64,000 bases of DNA from Natronobacterium gregoryi SP2. Lineage in GTDB: Archaea > Halobacteriota > Halobacteria > Halobacteriales > Natrialbaceae. Position numbers and translations under genes: made by a program. The stretch spans positions 310,001-374,000 of the forward strand of contig NC_019792.1 in NCBI RefSeq assembly GCF_000230715.2, written 5' to 3'. Below, in pieces: positions 53,567 to 62,531 of this stretch. The notes under the pieces were generated by a model. It did not search any database. It was given only the letters and a program-made list of their open reading frames with translations, and was not told the origin of the DNA. The stretch's first letter is position 1. Every line of letters starts with the position of its first letter.

Positions 53567-53962
53567 CTACTCGAGCGTCGCTTCCGAGATCGTGTTCGGT
53601 AGCAGTTCCCCGAGCGTGTACTCGGTCGGCTGTTCGTCTCCCTCGTCGCAGACGATCACGAGGTCGTCGGCGCAGAACTCCGCGAGCGTCTGGCGACACA
53701 TTCCGCAGGGGGTGACGCCGTCCCGGCGACTCGAGCTGACGGCGATCCGGTCGAAGTCGCGATGGCCGTTCTTGACCGCCTCGGCGATGGCTACCTCCTC
53801 GGCGTGGAGGCTGTTGCTAAAGTTCGCGTTCTCGAGATTGCAGCCGACGAAGACCGCACCATCTGTCGTCTCGAGGGCGGCACCGACGCGGTACTCGGAG
53901 TAAGGGACGTGTGCGGACGACTGGATCTCACGGGCGCGCTCGAGGAGTTCGGAAACGGACAT
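53567..53962 (-). CDS. cdd: Cytidine deaminase
   Basis: Zinc enzyme that converts cytidine to uridine, feeding the adjacent uridine phosphorylase. The 131-residue product starts MSVSELLERAREIQSSAHVP. Zinc ligands and catalytic Glu are visible: HAEEVAIAEA (H53, E55) and TPCGMCRQTL (C86, C89). The substrate loop YSEYRVGAALETTDG and CNLENANFSNSL match the family. The start chosen is the ATG at 53962; 40 bases separate it from the next gene's end. Confidence 0.94.
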   Translation of the reverse strand: MSVSELLERAREIQSSAHVPYSEYRVGAALETTDGAVFVGCNLENANFSNSLHAEEVAIAEAVKNGHRDFDRIAVSSSRRDGVTPCGMCRQTLAEFCADDLVIVCDEGDEQPTEYTLGELLPNTISEATLE

Positions 53963-54002
53963 AGGGGCTGGTACGCTCGAGTCGTGGAAGAAAGCACCGA
54001 CG

Positions 54003-55370
54003 TTACGACGTGTCGGCGACCGCCGACGCGACGACCTCGCGTGCGTCTGCGACCAGCGCGTCGACGTCGTCGCTCTCGGCGTAGATCCGGACGTAGGGTT
54101 CGGTCCCACTCGGCCGGACGAGGACCCAGGAGGCGTCGTCGAACTCGAGGCGGACGCCGTAGTCGGTGTCGACGGTCGTGTTGGGGAACGCTGCGGGAAG
54201 GTCGAACTCGAGGGTTGCCATCGCGTCCGACTTGGCGTCGTCGGGACAGTCGACGCTAACTTTTCGGTAGGGACGTTCCGTGACCGGGTCGCGAAGCGTC
54301 GCCGTGTCGCCGATGTCGGCTACGAGCGCGGCGACAGCAGCAGCACTCGCGACGCCGTCGATCCAGCCGCCAAAGCGGGTGTGAATGTGCTTCCAGGGCT
54401 CGGCGGCGAAGACGACTTCGGTGCCCTCGTCGCCTGCGCGTCGCTCGCGTGCGATCCCTTCGTGGAGCGCGCCGAGTCGGACGCGTTCGACTCGTCCGCC
54501 GGCCTCGCGGACCTGTTCGTCGATGCGTGCAGAGGCGTTCGGCGTCGTGACCACGACGGGATCGTCGGCGTCGCTCTCTGTCGCGTAGTGGGCGGCGACG
54601 ACCGCGAGCACGGTATCCTCGTGGATCACCTCGCCGTCGGGGCCGAGCACGACGAGTCGGTCGGCGTCGCCGTCGTGGGCTAGTCCGAGGTCGAACGAGC
54701 CGGCCGCCAGAGACTCAGAGAACTCGACGAGCGTCTCCGGTGTCGGTTTGCTCTCACGTGCCGGGAAGTGGCCGTCGACCGTCGCGTTGACTGCGACGAC
54801 TTCGGCACCCAGTCGCTCGAGGACCTGCGGCGTCGCGACCGAGGCCATCCCGTTCCCACAGTCGACGGCGACCGATAGCCCATCGAGGGAGTCGTTGTCG
54901 TCGTCGCCGAACGCCGAACCGACGTAGTCGACTACGGCGTCGCGGTAGGACTCGAGCACCTCGAGCCGGTCGGAATCGCCCCACTCGTCCCAGGCGGCGA
55001 GTGTGTCGCCGTCGACGCGTTCTTCGATCGTTTGCTCTGCGTCGCGGTCGTACTCGACGCCATCGACGAACAGTTTGATTCCGTTATCTTCCGGCGGGTT
55101 GTGGCTCGCGGTAAGCATCGCGCCGCGTCGGCCCTGCGAAGCGAACGCGAGTGCCGGCGTCGGTACCTGGCCGAGTCGGTAGACGTCGGCACCGGCGCTT
55201 TCGAGGCCGGCTTCCATCGCCGCCGCGAGTGCCGGACCGGTCTCGCGGCCGTCGCGGCCGACGACAAACGTCTCGCCAGGCTCGCCGGCAGCCTGGCCGA
55301 CCGACAGTGCGAGTGCGGGCGTGATTTGCTCGACCGGGCCACGGATTCCGGCAGTCCCGAACAGAGTCAT
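54003..55370 (-). CDS. Phosphohexomutase-family enzyme (PGM/PMM), possible phosphopentomutase
   Basis: A 455-residue alpha-D-phosphohexomutase. It has the phosphoserine loop MLTASHNPPEDNG (S89), the metal-binding loop AHDGDADRLVV (233-238), the sugar loop VFAAEPWKHIHTRF, and the phosphate-binding RPSGTEPYVRIYAES near the end. The family interconverts hexose or pentose 1- and 6/5-phosphates. A Thermococcus phosphopentomutase belongs to this family, and the position beside uridine phosphorylase and cytidine deaminase would suit ribose 1-phosphate processing. That specificity is inferred. Confidence 0.88.
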   Translation of the reverse strand: MTLFGTAGIRGPVEQITPALALSVGQAAGEPGETFVVGRDGRETGPALAAAMEAGLESAGADVYRLGQVPTPALAFASQGRRGAMLTASHNPPEDNGIKLFVDGVEYDRDAEQTIEERVDGDTLAAWDEWGDSDRLEVLESYRDAVVDYVGSAFGDDDNDSLDGLSVAVDCGNGMASVATPQVLERLGAEVVAVNATVDGHFPARESKPTPETLVEFSESLAAGSFDLGLAHDGDADRLVVLGPDGEVIHEDTVLAVVAAHYATESDADDPVVVTTPNASARIDEQVREAGGRVERVRLGALHEGIARERRAGDEGTEVVFAAEPWKHIHTRFGGWIDGVASAAAVAALVADIGDTATLRDPVTERPYRKVSVDCPDDAKSDAMATLEFDLPAAFPNTTVDTDYGVRLEFDDASWVLVRPSGTEPYVRIYAESDDVDALVADAREVVASAVADTS

Positions 55371-55498
55371 GTGTGGTCGTTTCCAGAGGAGACACTTATA
55401 CTATCGGAGGACTCGACAGCGAGTTGGTCGAAACCGGAAGCGGGGAAAAGAGGACACCCGGTCGTACTCGACACTCGACCGAGAACGACGGTAGCGTG

Positions 55499-55579
55499 AT
55501 ACGGTTTCCTGTCTGTCAGTGCCGGGGCAACCGCGACCCGAAGCGGGCACACCGGGACCGTCGGTACAGCAATCCGTCT
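55499..55579. repeat. Long-armed palindromic repeat, copy I
   Basis: An 81-bp copy from ATACGGTTTCCTGTCTGTCA to GGTACAGCAATCCGTCT. The inner arms include GGGGCAACCGC with a weaker partner. It ends five bases after the MaoC stop, which sits close to the family's habit of occupying gene ends. Confidence 0.8.
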
Positions 55580-55583
55580 GCGT

Positions 55584-56234
55584 CTACGCGTCCGGTTGCT
55601 CGTCGATCAGGACGACAGCTTCGCCGTCGATCACCATCGCGTCGTCGCTCTCGTTGCGGATGACCGTCTCGAGGCGGAACTGTCCGTTACCGAGGTCCTC
55701 GACGATTTCCACACGCGCCGAGACGCTGTCGCCGACACCGACGGGACCGCTGAACTCGAGATTCTGCGAGAGGTAGACCGTGAGGCCGGGGAGCCGTGCC
55801 AGGGCGGCACTGATGAGGCCGGAGACGAGCGTTCCGTGGACGATCCGTTCGCCGAAGCGAGTGTCAGCGGCAAACTCCTCGTCTAAGTGGAGGCGGTTCG
55901 TGTCGCCGCTGATCGCTGCGAACGCGTGAACGTCTTCGTCGGTCAGCGTCTTCTCGAAGGTGACCGTATCGCCGACGCTGATGTTCTCCCGGTCGTCGAC
56001 GGTCCGGTCGAACTCCCAGTCGAGAGTGGAGTAATCGACCGAATCAATCGATGCGGGGATCGTCTGGTCGTTCGGGGGGTCGTCGGTCGACGGACTCGTG
56101 GTTGCCGTCGGCACCATCGCCGACACGGCGGCACGGTTAGCCGCGGTCGCGCTCTGGAAGAAACTCTGTGTCATCGACGTCCAGGCGTCGGTTACAGCCG
56201 CGATATCGGGTGTCCCGGAGTTCTGGTGGGGCAT
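55584..56234 (-). CDS. MaoC-family (R)-enoyl-CoA hydratase with phasin-like N-terminus
   Basis: Probably supplies (R)-3-hydroxyacyl-CoA for polyhydroxyalkanoate synthesis (PhaJ role). The 216-residue protein has a hot-dog hydratase domain from about residue 75, with the signature SGDTNRLHLDEEFA (D111 and H116 catalytic). Residues 1-60 are an amphipathic, Ala/Ser-rich lead (AVTDAWTSMTQSFFQSATAA) resembling phasins, which may bring it to the granule. It is divergent from the pha genes. The minus-strand TATA candidate CATAATGA lies at 56260-56267. Confidence 0.82.
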   Translation of the reverse strand: MPHQNSGTPDIAAVTDAWTSMTQSFFQSATAANRAAVSAMVPTATTSPSTDDPPNDQTIPASIDSVDYSTLDWEFDRTVDDRENISVGDTVTFEKTLTDEDVHAFAAISGDTNRLHLDEEFAADTRFGERIVHGTLVSGLISAALARLPGLTVYLSQNLEFSGPVGVGDSVSARVEIVEDLGNGQFRLETVIRNESDDAMVIDGEAVVLIDEQPDA

Positions 56235-56662
56235 CTACAGACGGACTAAGCGGGGGGTCATTATGACTTCTTTGGCTTATCCAATCGTCTCTTACTACGG
56301 AAAATTGTCCGCAAGCAACTGTTGTGCCGATTTCTCCTCATACGGTTTACTGTAAGTCATTTTCGGCACAACCGCGACCCGGGCGGCGGTTGCGCCGGTA
56401 AATCGTTACAGTAATCCGTATCAGAGAGATCTGTGTTGGCGACGCTGAAAACGAGAGGGCGGTCGATCCGGAACGGAAGTGACGACAGTCGGCGTTCGAA
56501 CTCGTCTGGACTCGAATGTGAGTATCGCCACAGGGACGTGCGGTATCGGGTCCTCTCACGCGCCACCCCGCTACCCCACTGGATACCATTCGAAACCAGT
56601 TCACCCCATTTGCTGGTATCTAGTGGAAAATCTTATTAGTACACAGGCCATCGATACTGGTG
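56235..56662. other. Divergent control region between the MaoC gene and the pha operon
   Basis: The 428-bp region holds the MaoC promoter at the left end, palindrome copy J (56340-56421), and the pha promoter at the right (ATCTTATTA at 56628-56636, about 28 nt before the first ATG). The right half is AT-rich for this genome. An AbrB-type regulator site is expected but not identified. Confidence 0.5.
56340..56421. repeat. Long-armed palindromic repeat, copy J
   Basis: An 82-bp reference copy from ATACGGTTTACTGTAAGTCA to CGTTACAGTAATCCGTAT. Arms GGCACAACCGC and GCGGTTGCGCC pair around GACCCGGGC. Both ends are intact. It lies in the divergent control region of the PHA locus. Confidence 0.88.
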
Positions 56663-56986
56663 ATGACGGACGACACCGACCGCTCGCCGTGGTTTCCACC
56701 GGCGATGGTTACAGAGCAGATGCAGGAAGCCGGCGAGCAGGTCGCCCAGTCTCAGCAGGAGATGATAAAGCAGTTCATGGAAGCGACGTCGACGACATCG
56801 AACCCGTTCGAAGAGTTGCCGACTTTCGGGCCGATGAACATGGGAACGGCAACGTTCAAGGCCCGCGTGCAAAGCGGCGGCCGGATCAGCATTCCCGGTC
56901 CCGAACGAGAAGCGCTCGATATCGAAGAGGGCGACATCGTCCAGACGATCGTCGTTCCAGTAAAACGAAACCGAAACGAAGACTAA
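56663..56986 (+). CDS. phaR: PhaR-like AbrB-type PHA regulator
   Basis: Encodes 107 residues (MTDDTDRSPWFPPAMVTEQM...). The N-terminal half is an amphipathic helix like those of granule-associated proteins (AGEQVAQSQQEMIKQFMEA). The C-terminal half is a SpoVT/AbrB swapped-hairpin domain (ARVQSGGRISIPGPEREALD, then IEEGDIVQTIVVPVKR). In Haloferax mediterranei a similar PhaR senses PHA granules and represses the cluster. A TATA box about 28 nt before the ATG implies a leaderless transcript. A GTG three bases upstream is an alternative start. Confidence 0.8.
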   Translation: MTDDTDRSPWFPPAMVTEQMQEAGEQVAQSQQEMIKQFMEATSTTSNPFEELPTFGPMNMGTATFKARVQSGGRISIPGPEREALDIEEGDIVQTIVVPVKRNRNED

Positions 56987-56990
56987 CAGC

Positions 56991-57476
56991 ATGACTCAGA
57001 ACCCACTCACCGCAATGTTCGACGCACAGCGTGTCGCACTCGAGCAGACCCAGACCATCACCCACGACGCCCTCGAGGCACAGCAGACCTCGATGAGCGC
57101 GATGGCAGATGCCGTCGAGACGTCGGAGTCGCTCGTCGAGTCCAACGCCGAGTTCACCAAGGGCGCGATCCACGCTTCCTTCGACGCGCTCGAGGCGTCG
57201 ATGCCCGAGGGAAGCGTCGACTTCGACGAGATGCGTGAACTCGTCGACGACGGCTTCGACTCCGCGACCGAAACCCAGTCACAGTCGATAGAAGCCGCCC
57301 TCGAGGCGATCGAAGAGTCCGAAGCCGCCTACGACGAGTTCGCCGAGAACTACGCCGAGGCCGTCGACAGTTCCTTCGACGCCGCGCTGGAGGCCCACGA
57401 GCAGTTCGAAGAGAACGTCTCGACGGTCACCCAGAACGTCGAGCAGGCGGCCGACGAGTTCGACGTCTCGGCGTAA
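56991..57476 (+). CDS. phaP: Phasin (PHA granule-associated protein)
   Basis: A 161-residue acidic helical protein that coats PHA granules and controls their size. It starts MTQNPLTAMFDAQRVALEQT and is coiled-coil throughout, rich in Ala, Glu, Gln and Ser (ALEAIEESEAAYDEFAENYA), with no catalytic motif. It begins four bases after the PhaR stop and is followed by phaE, the usual haloarchaeal order, which supports the name. Confidence 0.82.
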   Translation: MTQNPLTAMFDAQRVALEQTQTITHDALEAQQTSMSAMADAVETSESLVESNAEFTKGAIHASFDALEASMPEGSVDFDEMRELVDDGFDSATETQSQSIEAALEAIEESEAAYDEFAENYAEAVDSSFDAALEAHEQFEENVSTVTQNVEQAADEFDVSA

Positions 57477-57518
57477 CTCGCCCTCGAACGTTTTACCGAC
57501 CCCGTTCAATTTTACCCA

Positions 57519-58067
57519 ATGGCAGACTCACAACCTCAGAACCAGAACTGGAACGCGTTCGTCGAACAGTGGAACGAACAGTTCCTCGAGACACTCGAGG
57601 ACAACATGGAAGCACAGGCCCAGTTCGTCGAGAGCTGGTCCGAAACGGTCAGCGAAGTCAGCGAGGAACAGGAAGTCGCTGACGGCGTCGAGGGCTATGC
57701 GAACGCGTACGAGACGTGGATGACCGCCTCCGAAGAGATGGTCGAACGGATGAACGACGTCCTCGAAGGCGAAGACGTCGAGATGGAGGAGTTCCGCGAT
57801 ATCTGGCTCAACACGGCCAACGAGGCGTTCAAAGAGGTCATGTCGACGACCGCGTTCGCGAAGATGACCGGCGAAACCGTCGGTGACGTCCTCGAACTCC
57901 AGGAACAAGCCGATGAGACCTCCCAGGAGACACTCCGGTCGCTCGGCTTCGCCACCGAGGCGGACGTCCTCGAGGTCGGCGATCGACTCGTCGAACTCGA
58001 GCGACGCCAGCACGACGTCGAGCAGAAACTCGACCGTATCATCGACCACCTCGAAGACGAGCAATGA
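57519..58067 (+). CDS. phaE: PHA synthase subunit PhaE (haloarchaeal type)
   Basis: A 182-residue partner subunit of class III PHA synthase, required for PhaC activity in haloarchaea. It starts [20 protein letters not shown], with the typical aromatic pattern ([34 protein letters not shown]), and ends in a coiled coil ([20 protein letters not shown]). The start of phaC overlaps its stop (ATGA), so the two subunits are made together. Confidence 0.86.
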   Translation: MADSQPQNQNWNAFVEQWNEQFLETLEDNMEAQAQFVESWSETVSEVSEEQEVADGVEGYANAYETWMTASEEMVERMNDVLEGEDVEMEEFRDIWLNTANEAFKEVMSTTAFAKMTGETVGDVLELQEQADETSQETLRSLGFATEADVLEVGDRLVELERRQHDVEQKLDRIIDHLEDEQ

Positions 58068-59524
58068 GAAACCCCTACGCAACTGCACTGGATCTGCAAC
58101 GACAGGCCTGGGAGTCGACGGCCGACCTCGCCGGCAAGGCACAGGTCGCTCCCGACCGCACCGAGACCGTCGAGAACATCGCCGTCGGGCAGACGCCAAG
58201 TGAGGTCGTCTACGAAGAGAACAAGCTCCGGTTGCTTCACTACGAATCTCGGACCGATGAACAGTACGACGTCCCCATCCTCGTCGTCTACGCGTTGATC
58301 AACAAGCCGTACATCCTCGATCTCCAGCCCGATCGCTCGGTCGTCCAGACGCTGCTTGAGGCCGGCTTCGACGTCTACATGATCGACTGGGGAGAGCCGT
58401 CCAGGCTCGATCGATCGCTGACGCTCGACGACTACGTTAACCGCTACATCGACAACTGCGTCGACGTCGTCCGCGAGCGCTCTGGGCTGGACGAGATCAA
58501 CGTCCTGGGCTACTGCATGGGCGGCACGAAGTCGGCCATGTACGCCGCCCTCTACCCCGAGAAGGTCCGAAACCTCGGGCTGATGGCGGCCGGCCTCTGT
58601 TTTGCCGGCGACGGCGGCGTCCTCGAGCTATGGGGAGCAGACGAGTACTACGACCCCGAGAAGGTGACCGACGCGTTCGACAACGTTCCGGCCGAGTTTC
58701 TCGATGTCGGCTTCGCGTTGATGGACCCGGTCGCCAACAACGTGACGAAGTACGTCAGGTTCTACGACAACGTCGAGGACGAGGACTTCGTCGAAAACTT
58801 CGCCCGGATGGAACGCTGGCTCGACGAGGGGATCGACGTCGCCGGTGCGACCTACGAACAGTTCATCAACGACATCTATCAGGATAACAAACTGATCGAC
58901 AACGAACTGCATCTGGACGGCCAGCACGTCGACATCGAGAACATCGAGATGCCGGTTCTCCAAATCGTCGCGGAGTACGACCACCTCATCCCGCCGGCAG
59001 CGTCGAAACCGTTCACCGAAGCGATCCCGTCCGCCGACACCGAAATCATGGAGTTTGCGACGGGCCACATCGGGATGTCCGTTTCCTCGCGGAGCCACGC
59101 CGAACTCTGGCCCGACGTCTGTGAGTGGTTCGCAGAACGGTCGGTCCTCGAGAGAGACGAGACGAGCGCAGAGGTCGACGCCGAGACCAGCGAGCACCAC
59201 GGCGAGAATCGCTCCGACGCGGAGATCGCTGCCCGTGGTGAAACGGACGTGCAGGCAGAGCCCGCCGACCCCGGCGAGATGACGGTCGACGACCAGGTCG
59301 TCGACGAGGTCGCCGACGCGGACACCGAGTCTGTAATCGCGGACGAAACAGACGACCTCACGGACCTGAACGGAGTTGGACAGGCCTACGCCGAGGACCT
59401 CGAAGCGGCCGGTATCGAGACGGTCGACGACCTCGAAAGCGCCGACGTGTCGACGCTCGCGGCCGAAACCGGAATCGCACCGAGTCGGATCGAAGACTGG
59501 ATTGACCAGGCCATCGAGCGGTAA
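58064..59524 (+). CDS. phaC: Class III poly(3-hydroxyalkanoate) synthase with C-terminal HhH domain
   Basis: Polymerises (R)-3-hydroxyacyl-CoA into PHA on granules with PhaE. The 486-residue protein has an alpha/beta-hydrolase core with the lipase-like box [15 protein letters not shown] (Cys151), Asp306 (AEYDHLIPP) and His335 ([10 protein letters not shown]). Residues 360-430 are a disordered acidic linker. The last 57 residues ([20 protein letters not shown] and [20 protein letters not shown]) form a helix-hairpin-helix domain, usually DNA-binding, not needed for catalysis. Confidence 0.92.
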   Translation: MRNPYATALDLQRQAWESTADLAGKAQVAPDRTETVENIAVGQTPSEVVYEENKLRLLHYESRTDEQYDVPILVVYALINKPYILDLQPDRSVVQTLLEAGFDVYMIDWGEPSRLDRSLTLDDYVNRYIDNCVDVVRERSGLDEINVLGYCMGGTKSAMYAALYPEKVRNLGLMAAGLCFAGDGGVLELWGADEYYDPEKVTDAFDNVPAEFLDVGFALMDPVANNVTKYVRFYDNVEDEDFVENFARMERWLDEGIDVAGATYEQFINDIYQDNKLIDNELHLDGQHVDIENIEMPVLQIVAEYDHLIPPAASKPFTEAIPSADTEIMEFATGHIGMSVSSRSHAELWPDVCEWFAERSVLERDETSAEVDAETSEHHGENRSDAEIAARGETDVQAEPADPGEMTVDDQVVDEVADADTESVIADETDDLTDLNGVGQAYAEDLEAAGIETVDDLESADVSTLAAETGIAPSRIEDWIDQAIER

Positions 59525-59641
59525 CGCGCCGGAGTCTCGTCCGCGGTCGAGCGGACGTCAGCGGCCGACGACGAGTCGCTATCGTGACAACTTCTTTCAC
59601 ATCCCATTATTTATCACCGGACGTGGAACGTGTCGCCGAAC

Positions 59642-60385
59642 ATGTCTATGGAGGGACGTACCTGCGTCATAACCGGTTCCGCACGTGGCATCGGTCGGGG
59701 GATCGCCGAGCACCTCGGTAGCGAGGGTGCGAACGTAGTCGTCAACTATCGATCCTCCGAGGAAGCGGCCCAGGAGGCGGTCGACACCGTCGAGGCCGCC
59801 GGTGGAAACGCCGTCACAGCACAAGCCGACGTTTCGGATCGCGAAGCAGTCGAACACCTGCGCGAGGTCTGTCACGAGGCGTTCGGTCCGGCCGACGTGC
59901 TCGTGAACAACGCCGGTATCACAGCCGACAAGCAGTTCACCGAGATGAGCCGCGAGGAGTGGGACCGCGTGATGGACGTCAACTTGGGCGGGATGTTCAA
60001 CTGTACTCAGGCGTTCTACGACGACATCTGGAACGCTGAAGAAGGTCGGTTGATCAACATCTCGAGCATCGTCGGCAAACAGGGCAACTTCGGCCAAGCG
60101 AACTACGCGGCGGCGAAAAGCGGCATGTTCGGCTTCACCCGGACGATCGCACTCGAGTTCGCCCAGGGCGGGTCGACCGCAAACTGTGTCGCGCCGGGTT
60201 TCACGCGGACGGACATGGTCGAGGACGTCCCCGACGAGGTTCTCGACCGGATCATCTCGGGCATTCCACTCGAGCGACTCGCAGAGGTCGAGGACATCGC
60301 GGCGGTCGTCCGGTTCCTCGCGAGTGAGAAGTCCTCGTACGTGACCGGCGAAGTGATCGACGTCAACGGCGGAATGGACCTGTAG
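59642..60385 (+). CDS. phaB: Acetoacetyl-CoA reductase (SDR, PhaB/FabG type)
   Basis: NADPH-dependent short-chain dehydrogenase that makes (R)-3-hydroxybutyryl-CoA for PhaC. The 247-residue product starts MSMEGRTCVITGSARGIGRG (cofactor loop), has NNAG, and the catalytic triad Ser-Tyr-Lys in NISSIVGKQGNFGQANYAAAK. It ends in the FabG-like EVIDVNGGMDL. It follows phaC by 117 bases on the same strand; a TATA-like CCCATTATTTATC just upstream (59605-59617) suggests its own promoter as well. Confidence 0.9.
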   Translation: MSMEGRTCVITGSARGIGRGIAEHLGSEGANVVVNYRSSEEAAQEAVDTVEAAGGNAVTAQADVSDREAVEHLREVCHEAFGPADVLVNNAGITADKQFTEMSREEWDRVMDVNLGGMFNCTQAFYDDIWNAEEGRLINISSIVGKQGNFGQANYAAAKSGMFGFTRTIALEFAQGGSTANCVAPGFTRTDMVEDVPDEVLDRIISGIPLERLAEVEDIAAVVRFLASEKSSYVTGEVIDVNGGMDL

Positions 60386-60494
60386 CGGACACGATCGGTC
60401 ACACCGACAAGCGATACCTCGTCTGGGTCGCACCACTTTTCGTCCTACTGTTCCGTTCTGTGCACCCATGCCCCGGGAGCGGGAACACTGGGAC

Positions 60495-60513
60495 AGCGGG
60501 ACAGCAATCCGTC
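60495..60513. repeat. Fragment of the palindromic repeat, copy K
   Basis: GCGGGACAGCAATCCGTCC resembles the right end of the family (GGTACAGCAATCCGTAT). No matching left arm is clear in the preceding 80 bases, so it is a fragment or a chance match. It lies between phaB and moaC. Confidence 0.4.
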
Positions 60514-60610
60514 CCAGTCGCGTCCGCGAGACGACAACGGGGAGTTCGTTCTTCTCGATACGAGCAAAGCGAGGGGAGGAACCGAAGCGACGACCAGTTA
60601 GCAGCGAGAC

Positions 60611-61105
60611 CTACTCGGCACGACGCTTCTCCTTCTCGAGCACCCGCACGTTCTCGATTCCCGTTTCGGGATACTGGCCGTTCTCGTCTTTCTCGACGGC
60701 CTTGACCATGTCCCAGACGACGTTCAGGCCGGTCGTGACGCCCTCGAGGGCCTCCATCTCGCAGCCGGTCTTCCCCGTGGTCTCGACGACTACCTCGAGT
60801 TCGATCCGGTCCTCGCGGAGGGTGAAGTCGGTGTCGACGTTCGTGATCGGGATTTGGTGGCACATCGGGATCGTCTCCCAGGTGTGTTTGACGGCCTGGA
60901 TCGCACCGACGCGGGCGGTCGCGAGGACGTCACCTTTTCCGACCTGATCCTCGCGGATGGCCTCGATCGTCGACGGCTGCAGGTGGATCTCGCCGGCCGC
61001 GACGGCCCGGCGCTTGCTGTCGGGTTTGTCTCCGACGTCGACCATCTGAACCTCGCCGTCGTCGGTGGTGTGGGTGAGTTCTCCGGCGTCGCCGTCCTCA
61101 GACAT
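60611..61105 (-). CDS. moaC: Cyclic pyranopterin monophosphate synthase
   Basis: Second step of molybdenum-cofactor synthesis, forming cPMP from the MoaA product. The 164-residue protein starts MSEDGDAGELTHTTDDGEVQ. It has MVDVGDKPDSKRRAVAAGEI, then KGDVLATARVGAIQAVKHT, PMCHQIPITNVDTDF and GCEMEALEGVTTGLNVVWDM, all MoaC signatures. It overlaps the end of the NAD(P)HX repair gene by eight bases. Confidence 0.95.
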   Translation of the reverse strand: MSEDGDAGELTHTTDDGEVQMVDVGDKPDSKRRAVAAGEIHLQPSTIEAIREDQVGKGDVLATARVGAIQAVKHTWETIPMCHQIPITNVDTDFTLREDRIELEVVVETTGKTGCEMEALEGVTTGLNVVWDMVKAVEKDENGQYPETGIENVRVLEKEKRRAE

Positions 61106-62531
61106 CGCCATCACCCCACAGGACCGCCGGAATCTCTTCGAGTAGCTCCGACGCGAGAAAGCCGTACTCGTCGTCTTTGGCGAGGCGTTCGCCGGCGAGT
61201 CCGTTGACGTGAGCGCCCGCTGATGCAGCATCCAGCGGTTCCGCGTACTCTAGAAGTGCGGCGACGATGCCGGCGAGGGTGTCGCCGGTGCCGCCGACTT
61301 TCATCCCGGCCGTTCCCGAGCGGCTGATTCGGGTGCGTTCGCCGTCCGTGATCACGTCCGTAGCACCTTTCGCGAGCATGACGTCGACCTGATCGAGTTC
61401 GGCTGTGAACGTTTCGATATCGTCGGCGACCGGCCGAAGGTCGGACGCGTCGGGGCCACCCATCCCCACGAGTTCGGCCCGGTTAGGCGTACAGACCAGC
61501 GTCGCGTCGGTTTCGATCTCGGGAACAATCTCGAGTGCGTCGGCGTCGACGACCACCCGGCCGTCGTAGGAGGCGAGGAACTGCCGGGCTGCCTCGAGCG
61601 TCTCGTCCGCGGTTCCCAGTCCCGGCCCGAGTACGACGGGGTTGTCGTATTCCCTGGCTGTCTCGAGCAGGTCGTCGGCTCGCCCGGGCGTCAGGACCTC
61701 CTCCTCGTAGGGCTGGACGACGAGGTCTGCGGCGTAGCCCTGGATCTCGTCGGCGACCGATTCGGGAGCCGCGACGAAAGACAGTTCCGCACCGGCACGA
61801 AGCGCGGCCTGGGCGGCGAGTGCGGGTGCCCCGGTGTAGGGACCACCGCCGACGACGTACGGTCGCCCCTCGCGGCCGTCAGGCCGTGCGAGTGAGACGT
61901 CACCGGGACCGACGAACCGTTCCGCCGCGGCGGGAATACCGATGTCTGCGACTATCACCTCGGCCGTGAGATCCTCGAGGCCGGGCTTCGCGTCGTGGAA
62001 GGTAACCACGTGGTCTGCTTCGACGCGGTTCTCGGCGTGGTCGCCGCCGTCGGCGTCGAACCCGGTGGGGACGTCGACCGCCACGACGGTCGCCGTCGCG
62101 TCGTTGATCGCCTCGGCTGCGGTCGCGACCGGCTCTCGAAGGTCGCCGCTGATCCCCGTTCCCAACATTGCGTCGACGACCACGTCCGCGTCGGGGAGGT
62201 CGAACCCGCTCGAGTCCTCAATCTCTCGCGTGTCGTGGTCGGTCTGCTCGAGTACGTCCCAGTTCTCGCGAGCGATTTCGGTGCCGATGTTCTCGGCCCG
62301 ACCGAGCAGGAGGGTGGTGACGTCGTCCGCTTCCAGAAAGCGGGCGGCGGCGAACGCGTCCCCGCCGTTGTTCCCGCGTCCGGCGACGATCGCCACGCTC
62401 GAGTCCGGTTTTGCGACCTCTCGGATCGCACGGGCGACGGCGTTCCCGCTCGACTCCATGAGCTGCTTGCGCGGTACGCCAAGCGCCGCGGCGTTCTCGT
62501 CGACGGCGGCCATTCGACTGCCTGTGATCAT
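61098..62531 (-). CDS. nnr: Bifunctional NAD(P)HX epimerase/dehydratase
   Basis: Repairs hydrated NAD(P)H. The 477-residue protein starts MITGSRMAAVDENAAALGVP. Residues 1-210 are the YjeF-N epimerase (VAIVAGRGNNGGDAFAAARF; VVDAMLGTGISGDLREPV). Residues 225-477 are the ribokinase-like dehydratase (VVGGGPYTGAPALAAQAALR; KVGGTGDTLAGIVAALL, with the catalytic Asp). I dropped 17 upstream residues before MITGS. It is coupled to moaC by an overlap. Confidence 0.94.
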   Translation of the reverse strand: MITGSRMAAVDENAAALGVPRKQLMESSGNAVARAIREVAKPDSSVAIVAGRGNNGGDAFAAARFLEADDVTTLLLGRAENIGTEIARENWDVLEQTDHDTREIEDSSGFDLPDADVVVDAMLGTGISGDLREPVATAAEAINDATATVVAVDVPTGFDADGGDHAENRVEADHVVTFHDAKPGLEDLTAEVIVADIGIPAAAERFVGPGDVSLARPDGREGRPYVVGGGPYTGAPALAAQAALRAGAELSFVAAPESVADEIQGYAADLVVQPYEEEVLTPGRADDLLETAREYDNPVVLGPGLGTADETLEAARQFLASYDGRVVVDADALEIVPEIETDATLVCTPNRAELVGMGGPDASDLRPVADDIETFTAELDQVDVMLAKGATDVITDGERTRISRSGTAGMKVGGTGDTLAGIVAALLEYAEPLDAASAGAHVNGLAGERLAKDDEYGFLASELLEEIPAVLWGDGDV

